From contig JACEST010000083.1 in the NCBI GenBank assembly GCA_013911715.1, forward strand, positions 1 through 8,729: a stretch of DNA of 8,729 bases, written 5' to 3'. The notes under the pieces were generated by a model. The model searched no databases, was not told the origin of the DNA, and worked only from the letters and a program-made list of their open reading frames with translations. Numbering within the stretch: the stretch's first letter is position 1; each line of letters begins with the position of its first letter. Source of the stretch: Sphingopyxis sp. GTDB lineage: Bacteria > Pseudomonadota > Alphaproteobacteria > Sphingomonadales > Sphingomonadaceae. Made by a program: the position numbers and the translations under genes. Positions 1 through 5,936 of the stretch are shown here, one piece after another.

Positions 1-237
1 GCTCGGGCTCAGCGCGAAGAGCGTGAGGGCACGACGGGCTTTCGCGTCGCCATTGGTCCCGATGGCCGCGTGACGGGGTGCGATATCACATCGTCCAGTG
101 GGCACGCCGACCTTGACCAAGAAACGTGCAAGCTGGTGACTCGCCGGGCACGATTCGACCCGGCGCTGGACCGCGATGGCAACCCCACCACCGGCAGCTA
201 TTCGAACCGAGTTCGCTGGCAGATTCCAAAAGAATAA
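1..237 (+). CDS. tonB: TonB-family energy transducer, C-terminal end (5' truncated by window edge)
   Basis: This is the last 78 codons of a protein that links the inner-membrane ExbB/ExbD motor to TonB-dependent receptors in the outer membrane, through a periplasmic C-terminal domain. The frame is open from base 1 to the TAA at 235-237. The visible part has the TonB C-terminal pattern: a strand reading GFRVAIGPDGRVTGC, a helix ending in TCKLVTRRARFDPA, and a final strand VRWQIP. Cysteines sit at visible residues 27 and 43, a pair I associate with sphingomonad TonB proteins. The N-terminal membrane anchor and proline-rich linker lie outside the window, so length and start cannot be judged. It is followed on the same strand by exbB and two exbD genes, which strongly supports the call. 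The family assignment is secure; which receptors it serves is unknown. Confidence 0.88.
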   Translation, partial: ARAQREEREGTTGFRVAIGPDGRVTGCDITSSSGHADLDQETCKLVTRRARFDPALDRDGNPTTGSYSNRVRWQIPKE

Positions 238-245
238 CCAGGGGA

Positions 246-287
246 TGGCCTTAGTGGCCAATCCTTGAGCCACTGTTTTTGATTTTT
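246..287 (+). terminator. Candidate weak terminator/attenuator between tonB and exbB, with two competing hairpins
   Basis: Nine bases after the tonB stop codon there are two inverted repeats that share bases. Hairpin A pairs 246-250 with 256-260 (TGGCC/GGCCA, 5-nt loop). Hairpin B pairs 253-258 with 269-274 (AGTGGC/GCCACT, 10-nt loop) and is followed by two T5 runs at 276-280 and 283-287, like a weak intrinsic terminator. Because 253-258 lies in both structures, only one can form at a time. A ribosome stopping at 235-237 would tend to mask the left arm of A and favour B. Partial termination between tonB and exbB is an inference from layout only. Confidence 0.4.
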
Positions 288-304
288 GAGAGGGAAGTAA
301 AGCA

Positions 305-1111
305 ATGTTCGATCTGATTTCCACTGCTGGAGCCGCCGCGGGTGGCCACGAAGGCGGCTACGGCCTGATGCCGGCAACCATGTGCGTCGTCAAAGAAGGT
401 GACAGCCCTTACGGCCTGGTCCCCGCGCTTTGCGAAGGCGGACTGGTGTCGCAGGTGACCTTCCTCGTCATGCTCATCATGTTTGTCGGCACTTTGTACA
501 TCCTGTTCACCAAACTGCTTGAGCAGAATAAGGTGATGAAGCAGGGCAAGGCCGTTTCCGCGGGCTTCTGGCGTGCGCCGACGCTCGCCGAGGGCGCCGC
601 CAAGCTCGAAAAGAACAGCGCCTATCGTCAGGTCGTCGAAGACGGCCTGCGCGCCAACGAAGAGCATAACAAGCTGACCGACCCCGTCGAAGCGCATGAC
701 TGGATGCACGGCACGCTTGAGCGTTCGCAGAACCACATCAATTCCAAGCTCAACGGCGGCCTGGCCTTCCTCGCCACCGTGGGTTCGACCGCGCCGTTCG
801 TCGGCCTGTTCGGGACGGTGATCGGGATTTTGCGCGCACTGGTGAAAATCGGTGCGTCGGGTCAGGCGTCTATCGACACCGTCGCGGGTCCGGTTGGTGA
901 AGCACTGATCATGACCGCCATCGGTCTGATCGTCGCGGTGCCCGCCGTGCTTGCGTTTAACTGGCTGCAGAGCCGCAACAAGGCGATTGCCCGCGACCTG
1001 TCGACCTTTGCCAATGACGTGCTCGGCTCGATCATGTCGAACGGTCAGGTCAAGCCGATGATGGCTTCGGCTCCGGCACCAGCTGGCAAGCCGGCACCGG
1101 CGAAGGCCTAA
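305..1111 (+). CDS. exbB: ExbB: MotA/TolQ/ExbB-type proton channel of the Ton system
   Basis: This inner-membrane subunit forms the pentameric proton channel that, with ExbD, energises TonB. The product is 268 residues. Membrane segments are visible at about 48-70, 152-180 and 196-220, with a cytoplasmic loop of about 80 residues between the first two, as in the family. Signature stretches are VGSTAPFVGLFGTV (159-172) and GPVGEALIMTAIGL (195-208). E199, T162 and T204 appear to match the channel-lining Glu and Thr residues known from E. coli ExbB. The start ATG is preceded by AGGGA at 291-295, 9 bases away. Before the first helix there is a Gly-rich segment of about 45 residues with the protein's only two cysteines, C27 and C43. 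The C-terminus is an Ala/Pro/Lys tail. The gene lies between tonB and exbD, so Ton rather than Tol or flagellar motor function is the best reading. Confidence 0.95.
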   Translation: MFDLISTAGAAAGGHEGGYGLMPATMCVVKEGDSPYGLVPALCEGGLVSQVTFLVMLIMFVGTLYILFTKLLEQNKVMKQGKAVSAGFWRAPTLAEGAAKLEKNSAYRQVVEDGLRANEEHNKLTDPVEAHDWMHGTLERSQNHINSKLNGGLAFLATVGSTAPFVGLFGTVIGILRALVKIGASGQASIDTVAGPVGEALIMTAIGLIVAVPAVLAFNWLQSRNKAIARDLSTFANDVLGSIMSNGQVKPMMASAPAPAGKPAPAKA

Positions 1112-1120
1112 GGCTGATTT

Positions 1121-1169
1121 TCAGGAATGCGGGCGGCGCTGCCTTCGCGGAACGCCGCCCCGTCCCTGA
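1121..1169 (+). promoter_or_regulatory. Strong two-part hairpin in the exbB-exbD gap, without a T tract
   Basis: The 95-bp gap between exbB and the first exbD contains a perfect 8-bp GC stem (1131-1138 GGGCGGCG with 1153-1160 CGCCGCCC, 14-nt loop). An outer 5-bp stem extends it (1121-1125 TCAGG with 1165-1169 CCTGA). No run of T follows, so it does not look like an intrinsic terminator. A stem of this kind just after a stop codon often protects the upstream message from 3' exonucleases or marks a processing site. Here that could raise ExbB over ExbD, which fits the known excess of ExbB in the complex. The stem is seen directly; its role is inferred. Confidence 0.5.
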
Positions 1170-1206
1170 CCAGAATAACGATATTTGAGAACAGGATGCT
1201 AATCCG

Positions 1207-1704
1207 ATGAGCATGAGCGTAGGCAAGGACGGCGGCGAAGAAGAGCCGATGTATGAAATCAACACGACACCGCTCGTGGATATCATGCTGGTGCTGCTGA
1301 TCATCTTCCTCATCACCGTCCCGGTGGTGCTGGATTCGGTGGAAGTGAAGCTGCCTGACGTGGCGTTTGAGCCGACGACGACCAAACCCGAAAATGTGCT
1401 GCTGTCGATCCGCGGCAATGCGAGCGACGCTGCGGCTTGCGAAGTTTATTGGGGCCAGACGCTGGTCGATTCGCGCGAATTGTTGACGCGCGGACAGGAA
1501 AAACTGGAAGTGCTGCTGGAGGAAATCGGCGGCGTTGAAAATATCACCGAGGAAAATTTCCCCGAAGTGCACATTCGCGGCGACATTAACACGCCATATC
1601 AGTGCATCGGCGGGGCCATTTATACGATGCAGTTCGCTGGTTTCCAGAAAATTGGCTTCATTTCCGAACCCGCTGCCGGATCGGGCACGCTCGGTCGGCT
1701 TTGA
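1207..1704 (+). CDS. exbD: ExbD, first copy: biopolymer transport protein
   Basis: This 165-residue single-span inner-membrane protein is the plug/stator partner inside the ExbB channel. A short acidic cytoplasmic N-terminus leads to the signature INTTPLVDIMLVLLIIF (about 18-34). D25 is at the position of the essential proton-carrying Asp of E. coli ExbD. The helix runs to about residue 42, followed by a periplasmic domain containing VEVKLPDV and ending with the strand KIGFISEP. The periplasmic domain is longer than that of the second copy, has an insert around 70-120 and carries cysteines C78 and C133. ATG was chosen because it directly precedes the family-typical N-terminus; AGGA lies in the region before it (about 1191-1194). 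It sits 95 bp after exbB and 23 bp before the second exbD. Confidence 0.94.
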   Translation: MSMSVGKDGGEEEPMYEINTTPLVDIMLVLLIIFLITVPVVLDSVEVKLPDVAFEPTTTKPENVLLSIRGNASDAAACEVYWGQTLVDSRELLTRGQEKLEVLLEEIGGVENITEENFPEVHIRGDINTPYQCIGGAIYTMQFAGFQKIGFISEPAAGSGTLGRL

Positions 1705-1727
1705 TTTGAAACAAAGGATAGTTCCCT

Positions 1728-2156
1728 ATGGGCGCTAATGTACGCAAAGACGGTGATGATTCACCAATGATGGACATGAACACGACGCCGCTGATCGACG
1801 TCATGCTCGTTCTGCTCATCATGTTCATCATCACCATACCTGTGCAAACGCACGCGGTGAAGATTGACCTGCCGACGCCGGATCCGAACCCGCAAAATGC
1901 GGTCGAACCGGACAAGAACAAGATTTTCATCACCGCCAGTGATGCGATTTTGTGGAACGGCACACCGGTCGATCTGGCCCAGCTGGACGTATTTCTGCAG
2001 CAGACCAAGACGCTGCCAGTCGAACCCGAGCTTCAGATCGAACCCGAGCCCTTTGCCCGTTATATCACCGTTGACCGCGTCATCGCGGTGGTGAAACGCA
2101 GTGGCGTCGGCAAAATCGGCTTTGTGGGCAACGAACGATACGCGCGCGTATTCTGA
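1728..2156 (+). CDS. ExbD, second copy: biopolymer transport protein
   Basis: This is a second ExbD of 142 residues. It has the same plan: a charged N-terminus, the signature MNTTPLIDVMLVLLIMF (17-33) with the key Asp at D24, and a periplasmic domain containing VKIDLPTPDP and the closing strand KIGFVGNERY. It has no cysteine, unlike the first copy, and lacks that copy's insert. The linker has an unusual short repeat, PVEPELQIEPEP, from a repeated GAACCCGAG. AAGGA at 1714-1718 sits 9 bases before the ATG. It is the last gene before a strong terminator, so tonB-exbB-exbD-exbD appears to be one unit. Tandem exbD genes are known in xanthomonads, where the second copy has functions apart from iron uptake. 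Whether this one is a co-subunit of a mixed dimer or specialised cannot be told from sequence. Confidence 0.94.
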   Translation: MGANVRKDGDDSPMMDMNTTPLIDVMLVLLIMFIITIPVQTHAVKIDLPTPDPNPQNAVEPDKNKIFITASDAILWNGTPVDLAQLDVFLQQTKTLPVEPELQIEPEPFARYITVDRVIAVVKRSGVGKIGFVGNERYARVF

Positions 2157-2189
2157 TCAGCGTTCATCGCTTTTGCGAACCACAACAAC

Positions 2190-2220
2190 GGGCTGCGGGA
2201 AACCGCAGCCCTTTTTCTTT
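2190..2220 (+). terminator. Rho-independent terminator of the tonB-exbB-exbD-exbD operon
   Basis: A perfect 9-bp GC-rich stem (2190-2198 GGGCTGCGG with 2203-2211 CCGCAGCCC) is closed by a GAAA tetraloop and followed by T5CT3 at 2212-2220. It lies 33 bases after the stop codon of the second exbD. There is no matching T run on the opposite strand, so it acts in the + direction only. Confidence 0.93.
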
Positions 2221-2232
2221 GGTCAAGCGACA

Positions 2233-2262
2233 TTGTGTGTTCGCTGACTTGAGCTAAGCTCA
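2233..2262 (+). promoter_or_regulatory. Candidate sodC promoter overlapped by a 13-bp palindrome
   Basis: Between the operon terminator and sodC there is a possible sigma-70-type pair, TTGTGT (2233-2238) and TAAGCT (2255-2260), with a 16-base spacer. A perfect palindrome TGAGCT-A-AGCTCA (2250-2262) covers the -10 element, where a repressor could bind. A second inverted repeat, AGCGA (2226-2230) with TCGCT (2241-2245), flanks the -35 region. The repeats are seen directly. The promoter assignment is a weak pattern match, and no regulator is recognised. Confidence 0.35.
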
Positions 2263-2311
2263 TGACGATTCGACCGCAGCGTATTCGGGACAGCAGTGCA
2301 GGAGCAAGGCA

Positions 2312-2866
2312 GTGATCAAATCGATGGGCTCAGCAGTTTTGGCAGGCGGAGCGCTGCTTGCGCTCACTGGATGCGCTGCGGTGAACGGTGGCGAGGACGC
2401 CATTGCCGAATTGGCCAAGCCTGTTGCTGTTGCACATTTGAAGGGTGTCGCGGGAATTGACCGCGGCCGCGTTGATGTCTTTCGCGACGGTCGCGGCCTG
2501 CGGCTGGAGATAGTCGCACGCGAATTTGAGCCAAGCACCCACGGGATGCACGTCCACGCGGTCGGCAAATGCGACGCCCCCGACTTCATGAGCGCCGGGC
2601 CGCACTGGAATCCCACCGGGGCGCAGCATGGCGCGGACAATCCCATGGGCGCGCATCGCGGCGATTTGCCCAATCTGGTGATTGAAGCTGGCCAAATTGG
2701 TCGGATGACGGTCCTGATGCCCGACGCGGCGCTGAGCGGCGATGGTGGGTTGCTCGATACCGACGGTGCAGCATTTATCATCCATGCGCAGCCCGATGAC
2801 ATGAAGACCGATCCGACCGGCAACAGCGGCGGGCGTATCGTGTGCGGCGTATTTGGACCCGAGTAG
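2312..2866 (+). CDS. sodC: Cu/Zn superoxide dismutase, predicted lipoprotein
   Basis: The enzyme converts superoxide to oxygen and hydrogen peroxide outside the cytoplasm. The 184-residue product starts with a lipoprotein signal, LALTG before C21, so it is probably lipid-anchored in the envelope. All metal ligands of the family are present with the spacing of human SOD1: H80, H82, H98 (bridging), H106, H115, D118 and H158. C87 and C178 match the structural disulfide, and R175 in GGRIVCG matches the active-site Arg. Motifs are HGMHVHAVGKC, GPHWNP, HRGDLPN and NSGGRIVCGVFG. The start is GTG, set by AGGAG at 2300-2304 seven bases upstream and by the signal peptide fit. The gene appears to be monocistronic, after a terminator and convergent with the next gene 3 bp away. 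No terminator of its own is visible. Confidence 0.95.
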   Translation: MIKSMGSAVLAGGALLALTGCAAVNGGEDAIAELAKPVAVAHLKGVAGIDRGRVDVFRDGRGLRLEIVAREFEPSTHGMHVHAVGKCDAPDFMSAGPHWNPTGAQHGADNPMGAHRGDLPNLVIEAGQIGRMTVLMPDAALSGDGGLLDTDGAAFIIHAQPDDMKTDPTGNSGGRIVCGVFGPE

Positions 2867-2869
2867 CGC

Positions 2870-4477
2870 CTAAATCACCTCACCCGCCGCGCGGGCGCGG
2901 TCCACCACCGTCGCCTCTGCTGCCGGGACGCTGCGATAGGCGAACAGCAGCAGCAGGGCGGAAACCGGCAAGGTCGCATACATGACGCCCAGGAAACCGG
3001 TGCGCAGGTCGCCAACCTTTTGCCCATCGACGAACGTGGCGTTGAGATCAGATACCAATCCTACCAAATAAGGGCCAAAAGCCAGTCCGACCAAGGTTGT
3101 GCCAAGGAAAAAGGCCGCAGTCGCGGTGCCGCGCATGCGCGGCAGGACCAAATCCTGCGTAGTCGCTGCTGCAGCACCAAGCGCGGTTGCGAGGCACAGC
3201 CCCGCGACGAAGTTCATGCTGTAGAACAATGCCCCCGACGCGGTCGTCAAACCAATATAGGTCGGCAAAATCGGCGACAGCGCCCCGAACAGAATTACCA
3301 GAATCCGGCCCGCTGGATTGCGGGCGCGCAGAAAATCGGCGACGCGGCCACCCAATATGACCCCGACAAAGCCGCTCAGCGCCCCGGCAGCGCCCAGATA
3401 GAAGGCCAGTTCTTCCTTGGGCAGGCCCAGCACCAGTTCGGCATAAGGCGCCGACCAGAAAGCGCTGGCATAGGCATTGAGCGCGATCAGCCCATAGCCG
3501 ACCGTCACGCACAGAAAGGCGGGCGTGCCCCAGATGAGCTGAAATGTTGCCGGGTCGCGCGCGCGCAGTGTGCAGGCCCAGGAAAAGACCGCGTAAAAGC
3601 CGACGCCTACCGCCAGCCATTGCGGTAAATTGCCAGTGAACCGGATCATGCCCCACGCCGCTGCGGCAATCGCCGCCGCCACGCCAAGGTTGATCGCCAG
3701 CGCCGCCACGCCGCGCTGCGCCGCGCCGATCAGCGTGAAGGGCGGCACAATCGTCGACAGATCGGTCACAAAGGTGCGGAACGGTGCCGGTGACGGCGAC
3801 GACACGGTGCCATCCATTGCCCCGCGCACTGGTTCGCGCAGTGTCGCAACCCACAAGGCGACGAGCAGGCCCGGGATGCCAACCGCCAGAAACGCACCCT
3901 GCCATCCGACGAGGCCGAGCGGACCACCACCAGGCCATGCTTCGTTCCACCAAATGCTAATTTTTGCGCCGATCAGCAACGATACGCCGCCGCCAAGATA
4001 GAGACCCGAAGAATAGATGGCGAGCGCGGTCGCACGCTGCGCTTTGGGAAAATAATCAGAAATCAGGCTGTAAGCTGTGGGGCTAGCGGTCGCCTCGCCA
4101 ATGCCAACCCCCATGCGCGCGAGCGACAGATCGAGCTGATTGCGCGCAAAGCCCGACAGCGCAGTCATGCTCGACCACAGGGCAAGGCCGATGCTGAGCA
4201 GCTTGACCCGGCCCCAATTGTCGGCGAGCCGGCCCAGCGGAATGCCGAAGAGCGCATAGAATACGCCAAATGCGGCACCGCCCAGAAACCCCATATCCTG
4301 ATCGGTCAGGCCAAGATCGCGTTTGATATCGACCGCCAATATGCTGACAATCTGCCGGTCAATGAAATTGAGGATGTAAACGACGACGAGGACGCCCAGC
4401 ACATACCAGCTATAACCCGACGCCTTGGGCAATGCCGCCCTGGCCGCGCCTTCGTTCATTGGCTCGCCATCGGCCAT
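2870..4477 (-). CDS. Spinster-like MFS transporter with extra central helices
   Basis: This 535-residue inner-membrane major facilitator protein is presumably a proton-coupled carrier of a small molecule; the substrate is not predictable. The N-terminal half has NFIDRQIVSILAVDIKRDLGL (37-57) and the MFS motif A, GRLADNWGRVKLL (82-94), followed by a GIGEATASPTAYSLI stretch typical of the Spinster-like group. Between the usual halves there is a long segment, about 217-310, with two more hydrophobic stretches (about 256-280 and 286-304). This makes about 14 spans rather than 12. The second half carries GGRVADFLRARNPAGR, a partial repeat of motif A. The start ATG follows AGGGG on the minus strand at 6-7 bases; a second Met at residue 7 is possible. 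It is convergent with sodC and divergent from the phosphatase, so it is probably transcribed alone from the 74-bp gap at 4478-4551. Confidence 0.9.
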   Translation of the reverse strand: MADGEPMNEGAARAALPKASGYSWYVLGVLVVVYILNFIDRQIVSILAVDIKRDLGLTDQDMGFLGGAAFGVFYALFGIPLGRLADNWGRVKLLSIGLALWSSMTALSGFARNQLDLSLARMGVGIGEATASPTAYSLISDYFPKAQRATALAIYSSGLYLGGGVSLLIGAKISIWWNEAWPGGGPLGLVGWQGAFLAVGIPGLLVALWVATLREPVRGAMDGTVSSPSPAPFRTFVTDLSTIVPPFTLIGAAQRGVAALAINLGVAAAIAAAAWGMIRFTGNLPQWLAVGVGFYAVFSWACTLRARDPATFQLIWGTPAFLCVTVGYGLIALNAYASAFWSAPYAELVLGLPKEELAFYLGAAGALSGFVGVILGGRVADFLRARNPAGRILVILFGALSPILPTYIGLTTASGALFYSMNFVAGLCLATALGAAAATTQDLVLPRMRGTATAAFFLGTTLVGLAFGPYLVGLVSDLNATFVDGQKVGDLRTGFLGVMYATLPVSALLLLFAYRSVPAAEATVVDRARAAGEVI

Positions 4478-4551
4478 CGCTCACCCCTGTCACGCGTTGT
4501 TTTCGTTGGCCTCTGTGCTAGCAGGCTTTGCTGCCAAGGAAAGGGTCAAGG

Positions 4552-5007
4552 GTGCAATCGGTCTTGTTTCTGTGTCTGGGCAATATTTGCCGCTCGCCCT
4601 TGGCCGAAGGCGCGGCGCGCGCCGCTTTTGCCGGAGCGGATCTGCGGATCGAGCTCGATTCGGCAGGGACCGGTGACTGGCATCTTGGTCGCGCGCCCGA
4701 CCGGCGCGCCCAAGCCATCGCCAAAGCGCATGGCGTCGACATCAGCGGCCTCGCCGCACGGCAGCTCAGCCGCGAAGATTATGCCCGCTTCGATCTGATT
4801 TTGGCCGCTGACCGTGAAAATCTGGCCGACCTTAAAGCCATGGCCCCTGACAACGGCCGAGCGAAACTGGCATTGATGCTCGACATGGTTCCGGGACGCG
4901 AGGGCGAGGCGGTGGCCGATCCCTATTATGGCGATGCAGATGGCTTTGCGCGCTGCTGGGCCGATGTGTCGGCGGTGGCCGCAGCGCTGGTCGCGGCACA
5001 GCGCTGA
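4552..5007 (+). CDS. Low-molecular-weight protein tyrosine phosphatase
   Basis: This cytoplasmic enzyme hydrolyses phosphotyrosine or related phosphoesters through a cysteinyl-phosphate. From the GTG at 4552 the product is 151 residues, the normal family length. The N-terminal P-loop reads VLFLCLGNICRSPLAEG and has the CX5R signature with nucleophile C8 and R14. The general-acid Asp is D123 in DPYYGD. SAGTGDW and the downstream helix pattern also fit. The GTG start is preferred to an upstream in-frame TTG (4528) because GGAAAGGG (about 4538-4545) is placed correctly for it and homologues begin just before the P-loop. No tyrosine kinase or capsule gene is next to it, so the specific target is unknown; housekeeping or arsenate-reductase-like roles are less well supported. 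It diverges from the MFS gene, and the next gene has its own candidate promoter. Confidence 0.93.
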   Translation: MQSVLFLCLGNICRSPLAEGAARAAFAGADLRIELDSAGTGDWHLGRAPDRRAQAIAKAHGVDISGLAARQLSREDYARFDLILAADRENLADLKAMAPDNGRAKLALMLDMVPGREGEAVADPYYGDADGFARCWADVSAVAAALVAAQR

Positions 5008-5060
5008 GCCGACGCGCAACCATATGGTACGCCATCCGTTAAGGGGCCATAGCGGTTTTG

Positions 5061-5090
5061 CTTGAAAGCGAAGGCGAAAGCCCCGATATT
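5061..5090 (+). promoter_or_regulatory. Candidate heat-shock sigma factor (RpoH) promoter of the Bax-inhibitor-1 gene
   Basis: CTTGAA at 5061-5066 and CCCCGATATT at 5081-5090 are separated by 14 bases. This closely matches the sigma-32 pattern CTTGAA-N13-17-CCCCATnT, and the match with the CTTG element of alphaproteobacterial RpoH promoters is also good. It lies 46 bases before the chosen ATG of the next gene, a suitable distance for a leader. The match was found by eye and no genome-wide background was computed. Confidence 0.5.
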
Positions 5091-5135
5091 GCACCTACGG
5101 CCGGTATGGGCTGGCTGACTATGGAGATTGAAACA

Positions 5136-5864
5136 ATGGCTAATTGGAACGACCCGCGCGCTACGGCCGCCGGCTTCCCGACTTCCGCGGCCGAAATGGA
5201 CGCAGCGGTCGATGCTGGTCTGCGGTCGTACATGCTGTCGGTTTACAACTATATGGCCTCGGGCGTGCTGCTGACCGGCATTGTCGCTTTGCTCGCCTTT
5301 CAGTCGGGCTTTACACAATCGATGATTGGCAGCCCGTTGATGTGGGTGGTAGCGCTGGCGCCGCTGGCGTTCGTGCTGGTGCTCAGCTTTGGTATCAACA
5401 AGCTGTCGACCGGTGCAGCGCAAGCGCTATTCTGGGTCTATGCAGGCGTGATGGGGCTGTCGATGTCGACCATTTTCCTCGCCTTTTCGGGGACGTCGAT
5501 CGCGCAGACCTTTTTCGCGACGGCCGCAGCCTTCCTTGGCCTTAGCCTCTATGGCTATACGACCAAGAAGGATTTGTCGGGTTTTGGCACCTTCCTGATC
5601 ATGGGTGTGGTCGGCATTTTGGTGGCGATGATCATCAACATGTTCGTGCAATCAACTGCGCTTGGACTTGCGATCAGCATCATTGGCGTGCTGCTGTTTG
5701 CGGGCCTCACCGCCTATGACACGCAGAAGATCAAGAGCACCTATTTCTATGTACAGGGCACGGACTTTGTTGGCAAAGCGGTGATCATGGGCGCGCTGAC
5801 GCTCTATCTCGACTTCGTCAACATGTTCACATTCTTGCTCAACCTGCTCGGCAGCCGCGAATAA
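5136..5864 (+). CDS. Bax inhibitor-1 / YccA-family membrane protein
   Basis: This is a polytopic inner-membrane protein of 242 residues with about seven hydrophobic helices between residues 40 and 238. Conserved family features are YTTKKDLSGFGTFL (141-154), GLTAYDTQKIK (190-200) and ALTLYLDFVNMF (220-231). D195 and D226 occupy positions like the Asp pair that gates the calcium-leak pore in the Bacillus homologue YetJ. In E. coli the relative YccA modulates the membrane protease FtsH, so quality control of membrane proteins is one likely role and ion leak another; sequence cannot decide. ATG 5136 is preferred because GGAG (5123-5126) precedes it by 9 bases and MANWNDPRA is the usual beginning in relatives. 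An in-frame TTG at 5058 and ATG at 5121 lack such a site. A candidate RpoH promoter precedes it and a strong terminator follows. Confidence 0.93.
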   Translation: MANWNDPRATAAGFPTSAAEMDAAVDAGLRSYMLSVYNYMASGVLLTGIVALLAFQSGFTQSMIGSPLMWVVALAPLAFVLVLSFGINKLSTGAAQALFWVYAGVMGLSMSTIFLAFSGTSIAQTFFATAAAFLGLSLYGYTTKKDLSGFGTFLIMGVVGILVAMIINMFVQSTALGLAISIIGVLLFAGLTAYDTQKIKSTYFYVQGTDFVGKAVIMGALTLYLDFVNMFTFLLNLLGSRE

Positions 5865-5891
5865 GCGCAGCTGACAGGCGAAGATTAATGG

Positions 5892-5924
5892 GACCCGGCG
5901 GCGAAATCCGCCGGGTCTTTTTTT
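5892..5924 (+). terminator. Rho-independent terminator after the Bax-inhibitor-1 gene
   Basis: A perfect 10-bp stem (5892-5901 GACCCGGCGG with 5908-5917 CCGCCGGGTC) with a 6-base loop is followed by seven T at 5918-5924. It ends directly against the ribosome binding site GGAGAGGG (5925-5932) of the next gene, so it may also act as a leader hairpin for that gene. Confidence 0.92.
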
Positions 5925-5936
5925 GGAGAGGGATCA

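Noticed and set aside
251..736. 161-codon open frame opposite exbB
   Set aside because: It is antisense to a well-supported exbB, has no recognisable motif and no convincing ribosome binding site.
2267..2271. GANTC site (CcrM methylation) in the sodC leader
   Set aside because: Several GANTC sites occur in the window, mostly inside coding sequence, so one site does not support cell-cycle control.
3048..3953. 301-codon open frame on the minus strand
   Set aside because: It is in a shifted frame within the Spinster-like MFS gene on the same strand. The correct frame has clear membrane helices and motifs; this one has none.
5019..5028. 10-bp palindrome ACCATATGGT between the phosphatase and Bax-inhibitor-1 genes
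   Set aside because: It is short, extends no further and is not placed over a visible promoter element, so chance is a sufficient explanation.
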